Source: CAZWSX01 sp964636985 (lineage in GTDB: Bacteria > Planctomycetota > Planctomycetia > Pirellulales > Pirellulaceae). Taken from it: a DNA stretch of 64,000 nucleotides. Below are positions 1-6,834 of the stretch, piece by piece; positions within the stretch are counted from its first letter, which is position 1, and every line of letters starts with the position of its first letter. The notes under the pieces are model-generated. The model searched no databases. It saw only the letters and a program-made list of their open reading frames with translations, and was not told the origin of the DNA. The stretch spans positions 1 through 64,000 of the forward strand of contig CAZWSX010000023.1 in NCBI GenBank assembly GCA_964636985.1, read 5' to 3'. The position numbers were made by a program, and so were the translations under genes.

Positions 1-384
1 ATCGTTGGCAGGGCCGGCGTCGCCCCTTGGCCAAAGCTCATGCAGAATCTGCGAGCAAGCCGGGCGACCGAATTGGCCGCCACCCATCCCAGCCATCTAT
101 CAGCGGCATGGCTTGGGCACTCAGAAAAAATTGCCGACGAACATTATCGCCAGGTCCTGGACAGCGATTTCGCCAGAGCTGCTTCGCAGCGCACGATGCC
201 AAGTGGGCAACTCAACGCAACTGACCCGTTGCAAAATCCGCTGCGTCAAACATCGACAGATGGGAACAACAACCGACCTAAAGAAATCGCCCACCTCAAA
301 AAAGTGGGCGATTGTTCGTTGTTGTCGACAGTTGAGACAGTGAGAATGACCCCACGGGGACTCGAACCCCGGTTACCGCCGTGA
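1..384 (+). CDS. Tyrosine recombinase/integrase, C-terminal fragment (5' end outside the window)
   Basis: The frame is open from base 1. It carries the last part of a tyrosine recombinase catalytic domain: an NLRAS arginine box (bases 46-60), AWLGHS as the H/W box, and HYRQV with the nucleophile Tyr encoded at 145-147. This pattern is typical of planctomycete integrases, which often have Asn in place of the first His of the HxxR box. The tail after the Tyr is long and low in features. It runs through a hairpin at 285-313 and stops at a TGA (382-384) inside the tRNA-Glu gene. The gene points toward the tRNA 3' end, as expected for an element inserted there, so the element itself lies to the left. 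Whether the last 40 or so codons are really used is uncertain. It could also be a decayed remnant, because only the C-terminus is visible. Confidence 0.75.
   Translation: MVGRAGVAPWPKLMQNLRASRATELAATHPSHLSAAWLGHSEKIADEHYRQVLDSDFARAASQRTMPSGQLNATDPLQNPLRQTSTDGNNNRPKEIAHLKKVGDCSLLSTVETVRMTPRGLEPRLPP
285..313 (-). terminator. Hairpin downstream of tRNA-Glu, possible terminator
   Basis: A perfect 10-bp inverted repeat (AATCGCCCAC at 285-294, GTGGGCGATT at 304-313) with a 9-base A-rich loop. Read on the minus strand it lies about 34 bases after the tRNA 3' end and is followed by TTTCTTT-like sequence, so it may end the tRNA transcript. It overlaps the open integrase frame on the other strand. Confidence 0.4.
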
Positions 385-419
385 AAGGGCGATGTCCTAG
401 ACCGCTAGACGATGGGGCC
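347..419 (-). tRNA. tRNA-Glu (anticodon UUC)
   Basis: On the minus strand the sequence folds as a 73-base cloverleaf. The acceptor stem is GGCCCCA paired with UGGGGUC, the D arm contains AGCGGUCUAGGA, and the anticodon loop CUUUCAC has anticodon UUC (plus bases 383-385). The T arm is CGGGG-UUCGAGU-CCCCG. No CCA is encoded. Its 3' end abuts the integrase, so it is probably the attachment site of the element on the left. Confidence 0.93.
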
Positions 420-451
420 AAAGGCTTGCACAAAGCCAAGACACGTATTTA

Positions 452-532
452 GCCCGAGAGGTTCGTGATCGTCAAGGGGAGAGTCGAACTCCCAGACGAC
501 TAGAGGCTCTCGAAAGAGATTCTCCGTCGGGC
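452..532 (-). other. Possible structured RNA downstream of csrA
   Basis: On the minus strand, starting 64 bases after the csrA stop, a 6-bp outer stem (GCCCGA at 527-532 with TCGGGC at 452-457) encloses two hairpins. One has stem CTCT/AGAG. The other is a double stem at 469-499 (TCGTC/GACGA outside GGGAG/CTCCC) with a 7-base loop resembling a tRNA T loop. An ACGGA motif, like the CsrA-binding ANGGA core, lies just inside the outer stem. It is not a tRNA because no partner for the 3' acceptor strand is present. Function is unknown. Confidence 0.25.
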
Positions 533-595
533 AATAAAGCTGCCGCCAGTCCTATCTCTGATGACAAATCTGCCCCAACTGCAAATTCGTCCCGA

Positions 596-805
596 TTAGG
601 AATTTGCCTCGACGTCCGCGCCTTGCGAGTCTTGATCGTTATTCGATCGTTTGATCGCTTCGTAGACTTCCTGGCGGTGAACGGGGACTTCCTTGGGTGC
701 TTCCACACCAAGGCGAACTTTATCGCCGCGGATTTCGACCACGACAATCTTGATCCGATCGTCGATGACGATACTTTCGTTCTTCTTGCGGGACAGTACA
801 AGCAT
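596..805 (-). CDS. csrA: Carbon storage regulator CsrA
   Basis: A 69-residue CsrA/RsmA-type RNA-binding protein, which represses or stabilises target mRNAs by binding GGA motifs near ribosome-binding sites. It opens MLVLSRKKNESI, followed by the family core IVVVEIRGDKVRLGVEAPKE and VHRQEVYEAI, covering the five beta strands and the helix. Length fits the family (about 60-70 residues), with an acidic and polar tail of about 15 residues. The ATG has a GAGGAAA ribosome-binding site 7 bases upstream. It stands alone on the minus strand, divergent from the nuo genes, with tRNA-Glu downstream. Its targets cannot be told from the sequence; planctomycetes often have csrA away from flagellar genes. 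Confidence 0.95.
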   Translation of the reverse strand: MLVLSRKKNESIVIDDRIKIVVVEIRGDKVRLGVEAPKEVPVHRQEVYEAIKRSNNDQDSQGADVEANS

Positions 806-1281
806 GGCAATTTCCTCGCCGAATTGCTTCCTGATTCGCTAGGCATCCTGTGAGTGCAAAACTCGAAATCCAAGATTCCTCGTCAGTCAGCTTCCTCAAT
901 CTGGCAGACATCGTTTTACGCGTGCCCGCGGACAATTCATTTAGGAATCGTTACGCTTCCAAATATAGGTGCGCAACAAGACCAGTTGGGATAATTCGCC
1001 ACCAAGGCACAGAATCCCGAACAGTCGAACAGTCGCAAAGTCCAGCGTCGAACTACTATTCACTTTAAGCGGCACAGACGGCAGGTCAAGTAATCCGCAG
1101 TTGCGTCGTGGGTGTTCGTCCTGCGGAACCGACCAAAAATCCACATTTCCCGCGTGCTTGCGGCCATAGCTACCTTCCCTATAATGGCTCGCAGTTCGTG
1201 AAACGGTTCACAATGTGCGTCGATTTGGCCCCCTCGGTGGGGACCCTTTCTCGCTCGTAAGTCCTTTTGAATTGGGGATTT
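806..1281. other. Intergenic region between divergent csrA and nuoI
   Basis: No convincing gene is seen in these 476 bases. The only strong signal is a sigma-70-like promoter facing nuoI at 1158-1185. I found no clear csrA promoter by eye, and the short frames here lack plausible starts or family resemblance. Confidence 0.5.
1158..1185 (+). promoter_or_regulatory. Candidate sigma-70 promoter for the nuo operon
   Basis: TTGCGG at 1158-1163 and a perfect TATAAT at 1180-1185 are separated by 16 bases and lie about 96 bases before the nuoI ATG. A match this good is uncommon in a GC-rich intergenic region, but no transcript data support it here. Confidence 0.5.
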
Positions 1282-1827
1282 ATGGTCGCCGGGCTATTGG
1301 ATTGGCTATCTAACGTGGGCACAGCCGTGTACACGGTGGCGCACGGGATGTTGGTGACGCTGCGTTATTGGATGATTACCTATCGCGGTGATCGCGGGAC
1401 CTTCACGGAAATTTACGAATATCCGGAAAAGCCGGTGCCTGTCGCGGCTCGGTATCGTGGTTTTCACCGCTACGACCTGACGACGTGCATCTCGTGCGAC
1501 CAATGCGCGAAGGCGTGCCCCGTCGACTGCATCTATATCGGGAAAGAGAAAGCGGAAGGCTCGAAGGGCTTTAAGATCACGGGCTTCGCGATCGACTACT
1601 CCAAGTGCATGTTCTGTGCGCTGTGTGTCGAGCCTTGCCCCGTCGACTGCATCTTCATGGGCGCCACGCACGACTTAAGTTGCTTCAGCCGCGATGGTTG
1701 CATTGTCGATTTCTCGCGATTGCCGCTCGATGTCGCTTGGGGCCGTGCCAGCCTCAACCCGACGGCCGTTGCCGAGTCGAAGGTCATTGTCGAACCCGTT
1801 CACGGCGGCCCCAATCAGGCGTCATAG
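1282..1827 (+). CDS. nuoI: NADH-quinone oxidoreductase subunit I (8Fe ferredoxin)
   Basis: NuoI carries the two 4Fe-4S clusters (N6a, N6b) that pass electrons from the NADH module toward NuoB in complex I. Two complete CxxCxxCxxxCP motifs are visible: CISCDQCAKACP and CMFCALCVEPCP. An N-terminal amphipathic/hydrophobic stretch and the segment around YRGFHRYDLTTC match the family. The protein is 181 residues from the ATG at 1282, which has GGGGAT just upstream; an in-frame TTG at 1267 would add five residues but lacks a ribosome-binding site. It heads a four-gene nuo cluster. This is unusual, because nuoI normally follows nuoH, and the other peripheral genes (nuoB, E, F, G) are not nearby. Confidence 0.93.
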   Translation: MVAGLLDWLSNVGTAVYTVAHGMLVTLRYWMITYRGDRGTFTEIYEYPEKPVPVAARYRGFHRYDLTTCISCDQCAKACPVDCIYIGKEKAEGSKGFKITGFAIDYSKCMFCALCVEPCPVDCIFMGATHDLSCFSRDGCIVDFSRLPLDVAWGRASLNPTAVAESKVIVEPVHGGPNQAS

Positions 1828-1923
1828 ATCAGGCGAGATCGGTTGTAGCGTTTTGTTGAACAAGTATTGAAGTTTGTTGGTTTGGTGTTTCAGGGATCGA
1901 GAACAAGCCACGAGGCCTAGCGG

Positions 1924-2640
1924 ATGAGCGCCAGTTTTTCGGTTGTCAACATTGTTCTGTATCTGGCAGTGTTCGCCGTCGTTGGCGTGGTCTTCTTGTT
2001 TGTGAACCTGCTTGTCGGCTGGTTCCTTCGCCCCAACGACCCACACAAAGAAAAGCTCGAAATCTACGAGTGCGGCGAGCCCACCATTGGCTCCGGCTTC
2101 GTTCAGTTCGACTTGCGGTTCTACGTGGTCGCGCTCCTGTTCATCATTTTCGACGTGGAAGTCGCCTTCTTTTTTCCGTGGGCACTGGTCTTCGGCAAGG
2201 CGAATCATCTCGCCAGCGAGCAGACAGCCATCGTCCAAATGGACAAAACGACCAAGCAACCCGTGATGGTAACACCGGCTGGCTCGCCAGGCGGCGAAGC
2301 GCGGCCCGTGCTGTCGGAAACGGCGATCGGCCTGTACCGGGAATTGGGGGTCCGCAATCCCACGGTGGTGCTGGATGTTCCCAAGTCGCTGGAAGATCAG
2401 AACATCAGCGGGAATGCAGCGGACAAAGCGACGAAAATCGCTCACAGCGGTTCCAAGCAACTGGCCCTGATCACGCTGGGCGACATTGTGTTTTTCTTTG
2501 CCGTACTGATGATCGGATTCGCCTACGTTTGGAAGCGCGGCGACCTCGACTGGGTCCGCCACGTTTCAACCGACCGGCGGCTCAAGGACACAAGCGCCAA
2601 CGCTGGGGACCCGCTCGAAGAAGAATTGGCCGCGCTTTAG
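1924..2640 (+). CDS. nuoA: NADH-quinone oxidoreductase subunit A with a large loop insertion
   Basis: NuoA is a three-helix membrane subunit at the junction of the complex I arms. TM1 (about residues 8-30), the conserved loop EIYECGEP, TM2 with RFYVVALLFIIFDVEVAF, and TM3 (about 178-200) are all present. At 238 residues it is about twice the usual length of around 120. The excess is a hydrophilic insertion of roughly 80-85 residues between TM2 and TM3, plus a longer C-terminus. The insertion keeps frame and codon use, so it is not an assembly artefact by appearance. It lies 96 bases after nuoI and 123 bases before nuoC. Confidence 0.92.
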   Translation: MSASFSVVNIVLYLAVFAVVGVVFLFVNLLVGWFLRPNDPHKEKLEIYECGEPTIGSGFVQFDLRFYVVALLFIIFDVEVAFFFPWALVFGKANHLASEQTAIVQMDKTTKQPVMVTPAGSPGGEARPVLSETAIGLYRELGVRNPTVVLDVPKSLEDQNISGNAADKATKIAHSGSKQLALITLGDIVFFFAVLMIGFAYVWKRGDLDWVRHVSTDRRLKDTSANAGDPLEEELAAL

Positions 2641-2763
2641 TCGCGGCAATGCGTCGCGCGGCGATTCCAGCGGGAAGCTGCCAAGGGTATCCATCGACAG
2701 TCGAGTCGCGCCTGAGCACCGATCACAAAGTGCGACTCGCTCCTTTTTATAAGGCCATTCGCG

Positions 2764-3279
2764 GTGTACGACCGACTCAAGAAGAAGTTTGGCGATCTTG
2801 TTGTTTCCGCCAACACGACCAACGTCGATCCCTGGCTGGAAGTGAAGCCCGAAGGGCTCGTGCAGATTTGCGAGTACCTCAAGACCGATCCTGAATGCCA
2901 GTTCAATTTCCTTAACTGCATCACGGTCGTTGACTACTTTGAGCCGGACCCCAAGAAGGCCGCCAAAGCCGGCTGGGAACCCCACCTGGAAGTTGTCTAC
3001 CATCTGTCGAGTGTCACGAAGAAGCACTCGCTCGTACTCAAGGTGATGTTGCCTCGCTGGAAGGACGGCGTCGTCGGACAAATTCCGGACGTTCCTTCGG
3101 TCGCAGGCGTGTGGCGCACAGCCGATTGGCACGAGCGCGAAACGTTCGACCTCTCCGGCGTCAACTTTGTCGGCCACCCCGATTTGCGACGCATCCTTTG
3201 CCCCGAGGACTGGGTGGGCTACCCGCTCCGCAAAGACTACGAAATGCCCCTTGAATACCACGGGATGCGCGGTCGCTAA
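2764..3279 (+). CDS. nuoC: NADH-quinone oxidoreductase subunit C
   Basis: NuoC is a peripheral-arm scaffold subunit of complex I that packs against NuoD. The family signature is clear near the C-terminus: WHERETFDLSGVNFVGHPDL then RRILCPEDW and PLRKDY. It is 171 residues, within the range for a stand-alone NuoC (not fused to NuoD). The start is a GTG at 2764 with AAGG about 10 bases upstream; no better ATG lies ahead of the conserved region. It is transcribed with nuoI, nuoA and nuoD. nuoB, which normally sits between nuoA and nuoC, is missing here. Confidence 0.93.
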   Translation: MYDRLKKKFGDLVVSANTTNVDPWLEVKPEGLVQICEYLKTDPECQFNFLNCITVVDYFEPDPKKAAKAGWEPHLEVVYHLSSVTKKHSLVLKVMLPRWKDGVVGQIPDVPSVAGVWRTADWHERETFDLSGVNFVGHPDLRRILCPEDWVGYPLRKDYEMPLEYHGMRGR

Positions 3280-3333
3280 CGCTCGCGCGGCGCAGTCCCT
3301 TTAACGCACACAAACCAGCAATTGGTCCCAGTC

Positions 3334-4539
3334 ATGGCCACTCACCTAGACGACCCCCGGATTGTCGAGTTCGACGTTCGCACCGACGAGATGTTGATCA
3401 ACATGGGTCCTCAGCACCCTAGCACGCACGGCGTGTTGCGATTGGTGCTGCGAACCGACGGCGAAATCGTCTCGGAAATCGAGCCGCACCTGGGTTACCT
3501 GCATCGCTGCGCAGAAAAGATTGGAGAGAACCTGACGCCGCGGCAGTGGATTCCCTACACCGACCGGATGGACTATCTGGCCGGAATGAATATGAATCTC
3601 GGCTGGGCGCTGGCCGTCGAGAAACTGATGAACTATCAGTTACCCGAGAAGGCTCGCCACCTGCGGGTGATCATTTCGGAAATGGGCCGCATCGCCAGCC
3701 ACTTGGTGGGCATGGGTGCCTACGGCCTCGACTTGGGTACGTTCAGCCCGTTCCTGTACGCCTTCCGCGAGCGCGAGCGGATTCTCGATTTGTTCGAAGA
3801 AGCCTGCGGCGCCCGTTTGACCTACAGCTACCTGACGCCTGGCGGAGCAACGGCCGACCTGCCCAAAGGTTGGCTGCAAAAGTGCAGTGACTTCTTGGAT
3901 CAGTTCCTGCCGGTGATCTCCGAGTACCACACGCTTCTCACGACGAACTCGATCTTTGTGAAGCGAACCGCGGCCATCGGGGTGTTGTCGCCTGAAATGG
4001 CCCTCAGCTACGGCTGCACGGGCCCGGTGCTCCGCGGCAGCGGCGTCGACTACGATCTCCGTCGCGACGGCGAAGAGCGCTATACCGAAATGTACGACGG
4101 CTACGCCTTCGAAGTGATCGTCAGCCGCAACGGCCACTACCCCAACGACCACAAGTATCCGCCCGTGCCGCGCGAAGCGGTCCTCGGCGACTGCTGGCAC
4201 CGGTTCTACGTCCGGATGCTCGAAGTGATGCAAGCGATCGACTTGGTCCGCCAAGCCATCGAAAAATACAGCACGGCCACTGGCAACTGGGGCGAGCCAA
4301 TCAAGCTGACCCAAAAGCTTCCCAAAGGCGAAGCCTATCTCGAAACCGAAGCCCCGCGCGGCCAGATGGGTTTCTATCTGGTCAGCACCGGCGAATCGAT
4401 CCCCTGGCGCGTGCGAGCTCGCAGCAGCTCGTTCTGCAATCTCTCTGTTGGCGGAGAACTGTGTCGCGGCTGCTTGATTGCCGACGTGCCGGCCATCATC
4501 GGCTCGCTCGACATTGTCATGGGCGAGATCGACCGGTAG
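3334..4539 (+). CDS. nuoD: NADH-quinone oxidoreductase subunit D
   Basis: NuoD is the 49-kDa-type subunit that forms part of the quinone-binding site of complex I and descends from the large subunit of NiFe hydrogenases. The N-terminal MGPQHPSTHGVLRL, the GYLHRCAEK segment and the C-terminal GSLDIVMGEIDR are diagnostic, and the length (401 residues) is normal. I chose the ATG at 3334; a TTG at 3322 in the same frame would add four residues. It is the last gene of the cluster. The next gene lies on the opposite strand, with a weak terminator-like hairpin at 4567-4591 between them. Confidence 0.95.
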   Translation: MATHLDDPRIVEFDVRTDEMLINMGPQHPSTHGVLRLVLRTDGEIVSEIEPHLGYLHRCAEKIGENLTPRQWIPYTDRMDYLAGMNMNLGWALAVEKLMNYQLPEKARHLRVIISEMGRIASHLVGMGAYGLDLGTFSPFLYAFRERERILDLFEEACGARLTYSYLTPGGATADLPKGWLQKCSDFLDQFLPVISEYHTLLTTNSIFVKRTAAIGVLSPEMALSYGCTGPVLRGSGVDYDLRRDGEERYTEMYDGYAFEVIVSRNGHYPNDHKYPPVPREAVLGDCWHRFYVRMLEVMQAIDLVRQAIEKYSTATGNWGEPIKLTQKLPKGEAYLETEAPRGQMGFYLVSTGESIPWRVRARSSSFCNLSVGGELCRGCLIADVPAIIGSLDIVMGEIDR

Positions 4540-4566
4540 GTCACACGACATCGTCAAAGACGCCCG

Positions 4567-4597
4567 CCACCTTTCCAAAACGGTCAGGTGGTTTGTT
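4567..4597 (+). terminator. Weak terminator after nuoD
   Basis: CCACCT (4567-4572) pairs with AGGTGG (4586-4591) across a 13-base loop, followed by TTTGTT. The short stem and long loop make this only a tentative terminator. Confidence 0.35.
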
Positions 4598-4617
4598 GGC
4601 TCTGATCCGTGATGAGC

Positions 4618-5466
4618 TCACGCCATCACCGAAACCATATCCAGCGCGCGCAGCCCCAACTTGCTGTCGCCGATGACCTGGATGCTTGGAAACTGTTTAA
4701 GAAATGCATCGGGACTGCGCCGCTTCGTTGCTACCTTCCAAAACGTGTCCTGATCCATCGTTACTGTGGCTCTTGGCATTTGGATGTTCTCAGTAGTTTG
4801 AACCCATTGGTTCTCGTTGCCCACAACGTGCCATTGCCCGCCGGCCTCGCCAGTGACCTCCATCGTCACAGCGCTACCGAGAGGCGCCGGAACGTTGTGG
4901 AACGTGAATGGTAGCGCTCGCATGAAGATATCGAAGCACGGATACGCGAGTCGCTTGGTCATAATCGTGCTAGGTCGGCCGGTTGCTTCGAAGATCTGCT
5001 GCGTGTGGTGCCACTTCTCGGTGTAGTCTCTGGCGATGTCCATCCAATTCTCGGATTGCTCTTCGCCTGCCCAAGCGACAGGAAAAACTGCCGGGCCGTG
5101 TGGGTCGAGCGATTGGAAAAGTCCTACCATTTGGCGATCAGCCCACTCGATAAGGTCGATCACTACTTTGGGGCTAAGGCGACGCGTGGCCGTTTCCCAT
5201 TCTTCGTTGAGCCGATTCAGAAAGGCTAAAAGCGGCTCGCTCGGTTGCGGTTGGCTGCGACCGTCGTAGGGGCGATAGCCATCGCGCTGCATCGATAGCC
5301 GCCGCAAGCTGCCATCGAGCAAGTGGGTGGCGATGTCTTTCACCTTGCGCTGCGAGCTCACCGTCGGAAGCTGCCACTCGGCTGGCGTGAGAGATCGAAG
5401 CAGAGCCAATAGATGGCTGCTGACTTCAGGAAACAAATTGGCAACGAGAATCGGGGGCATTGCCAT
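4618..5466 (-). CDS. DinB/maleylpyruvate isomerase-like metalloprotein
   Basis: A 282-residue cytoplasmic protein of the DinB-like four-helix-bundle superfamily, in the maleylpyruvate isomerase/mycothiol-type branch. N-terminal features are a leucine-rich first helix, LTPAEWQLPT, and KDIATHLLDG, whose His is the usual first metal ligand. YTEKWHHTQQIFEATG carries the second His region. The C-terminal half resembles the sterol-carrier-like domain often attached to this family. The substrate cannot be predicted; family members are thiol-dependent isomerases or transferases. The ATG at 5466 follows AGGAGC and is favoured over a second ATG two codons later. It starts 9 bases after the stop of the small hydrolase gene upstream, so the two are probably one transcript. 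Confidence 0.75.
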   Translation of the reverse strand: MAMPPILVANLFPEVSSHLLALLRSLTPAEWQLPTVSSQRKVKDIATHLLDGSLRRLSMQRDGYRPYDGRSQPQPSEPLLAFLNRLNEEWETATRRLSPKVVIDLIEWADRQMVGLFQSLDPHGPAVFPVAWAGEEQSENWMDIARDYTEKWHHTQQIFEATGRPSTIMTKRLAYPCFDIFMRALPFTFHNVPAPLGSAVTMEVTGEAGGQWHVVGNENQWVQTTENIQMPRATVTMDQDTFWKVATKRRSPDAFLKQFPSIQVIGDSKLGLRALDMVSVMA

Positions 5467-5475
5467 CCGGTGCTC

Positions 5476-5922
5476 CTATTCGCAACAGGCCTTCAGCATC
5501 GCGGCGAGCGGCTCCGGATCGGCCAATCGATGGTCACCTCCAACCTCGATCAGCGTGGCGCCGCTGTTTTTCGCCAGTTCTTCCGAATTCACGAAGGGTA
5601 CCACGTCGTCGGCGCGACTGTGCAAGATCACGGTGCCAGGCTTCGCCGTTTTCGCTGTGCCATATTCCTTCCAGGCCGGGCACATTAAAACAAGTCTCGC
5701 GTCGCCGCTGCGCAGATTCATGGCGACGGCGCCTCCTCGGCTCGAACCAACAACGACTTGCGGCTGGTGCTGGTCGAACTCGGCTTGGGCAATCCAAACC
5801 GACTCCGCGAAATCATCGTGCCCCAAGGCCGGATTGATCACCTCGTGGCCGTGATCTTTTAAATAAGTCGGCTTCACACCACCGACCGCCGAGTTCCATC
5901 CGTGGAGAAAGAGAATTTTCAT
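5476..5922 (-). CDS. Small alpha/beta hydrolase
   Basis: A compact 148-residue alpha/beta hydrolase resembling the YqiA/RBBP9 type of short esterases. The N-terminal strand MKILFLHGW supplies the oxyanion loop (HGW). GSSRGG places the nucleophile at Ser61, and ADDVVPF and GGDHRL provide the expected Asp and His. It lacks a lid domain and any signal peptide, so it is probably cytoplasmic. The natural substrate is unknown. It is the first gene of a likely two-gene unit with the DinB-like gene downstream. Confidence 0.78.
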   Translation of the reverse strand: MKILFLHGWNSAVGGVKPTYLKDHGHEVINPALGHDDFAESVWIAQAEFDQHQPQVVVGSSRGGAVAMNLRSGDARLVLMCPAWKEYGTAKTAKPGTVILHSRADDVVPFVNSEELAKNSGATLIEVGGDHRLADPEPLAAMLKACCE

Positions 5923-6024
5923 GATCGGCCGCTATCGAGTTCGCCTTGGTGAGAAACGCGCCTCAGGTTGGAAATTGTAGATGGCTCTGGTAAGGTCCGG
6001 AACATCGACAACTCTTCGTCACGG

Positions 6025-6834
6025 ATGAACTCCCGTTTCATGAATCAAGCAGACACCGATCGCACGGACGCGGTTCACGCGAAATTGGCTCGCCTCGCCC
6101 GCGACGGCTTCCTGCTGGTCGAGCAAGCCCTTGATGCGGCGACGGTTGACGCACTGGTCGGGTGTTTCGCGAATGCCTTCGCATCGCCATCGGAAAGCAA
6201 GGGTGTTCTCGAAAGCCGCGGCATTGCCTACGCCAGCCGCAATCCACTCGCGATGATCGACAATGTAGCCGCTCTTTGGCGACGTCCAACGTTGTTGCCG
6301 CTTCTACTTGCGGTGCTTGGTCCGGAGTTCGGATTGGTGCGCGGCCTGTTCTTCGATAAGCCGCCGCAGCGATCGTGGTCGCTTCCGTGGCACAAAGATG
6401 AGTCGATTGCCGTGGTCGACAATCAACTCAGTTCGCAGCGGTTTACGAAGCGCACGGTCAAAGACGGCGTGCCGCACATCATTGCTCCCAGGGAAATTCT
6501 CGAAACAATGCTCACGCTGCGCATCCATCTGGATGAAGTGACGGATGAGAATGGTCCCTTGCAGGTCGTGCCTGGATCGCATCGGGACGATCGCACCGCT
6601 GCAACACCGGCCGACCACGTCGCCATCTTCGCGCAGCCCGGCGATGTTCTGGCCATGCGTCCGCTGTTAACGCACGCGAGCGGCAATTCTCTAAAGGGTA
6701 CAACGCGTCATCGCCGCGTTCTGCACCTGGAATTTGCTGCCAGTCCGGTGCTGCCCGACGGCTTCCAGTGGTATCGATTCGAGCGCGGCGTGGAGCACGA
6801 AACGGAAATCGCGCCGGGCCAACAATCGCTTTAA
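6025..6834 (+). CDS. Phytanoyl-CoA dioxygenase (PhyH) family protein
   Basis: A 269-residue Fe(II)/2-oxoglutarate-dependent oxygenase of the PhyH family. The metal-binding facial triad is visible as H123 and D125 in PWHKDES and a distal His in PLLTHASG. An Arg in RHRRVLHLEF is placed to bind 2-oxoglutarate. PLQVVPGSHR is the typical strand before the distal His. The substrate is not predictable, since members hydroxylate lipids, amino acids and secondary metabolites. I chose the ATG at 6025; a TTG at 5968 and an ATG at 6040 are alternatives. The gene is convergent with the next one, and the two stop codons overlap by 4 bases. Confidence 0.85.
   Translation: MNSRFMNQADTDRTDAVHAKLARLARDGFLLVEQALDAATVDALVGCFANAFASPSESKGVLESRGIAYASRNPLAMIDNVAALWRRPTLLPLLLAVLGPEFGLVRGLFFDKPPQRSWSLPWHKDESIAVVDNQLSSQRFTKRTVKDGVPHIIAPREILETMLTLRIHLDEVTDENGPLQVVPGSHRDDRTAATPADHVAIFAQPGDVLAMRPLLTHASGNSLKGTTRHRRVLHLEFAASPVLPDGFQWYRFERGVEHETEIAPGQQSL

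Noticed and set aside
469..500. A T-arm-like sequence suggesting a second tRNA on the minus strand
   Set aside because: The 3' acceptor strand that would follow has no matching 5' strand upstream, and no anticodon arm with a 7-base loop is present. It is kept only as part of a possible structured RNA.
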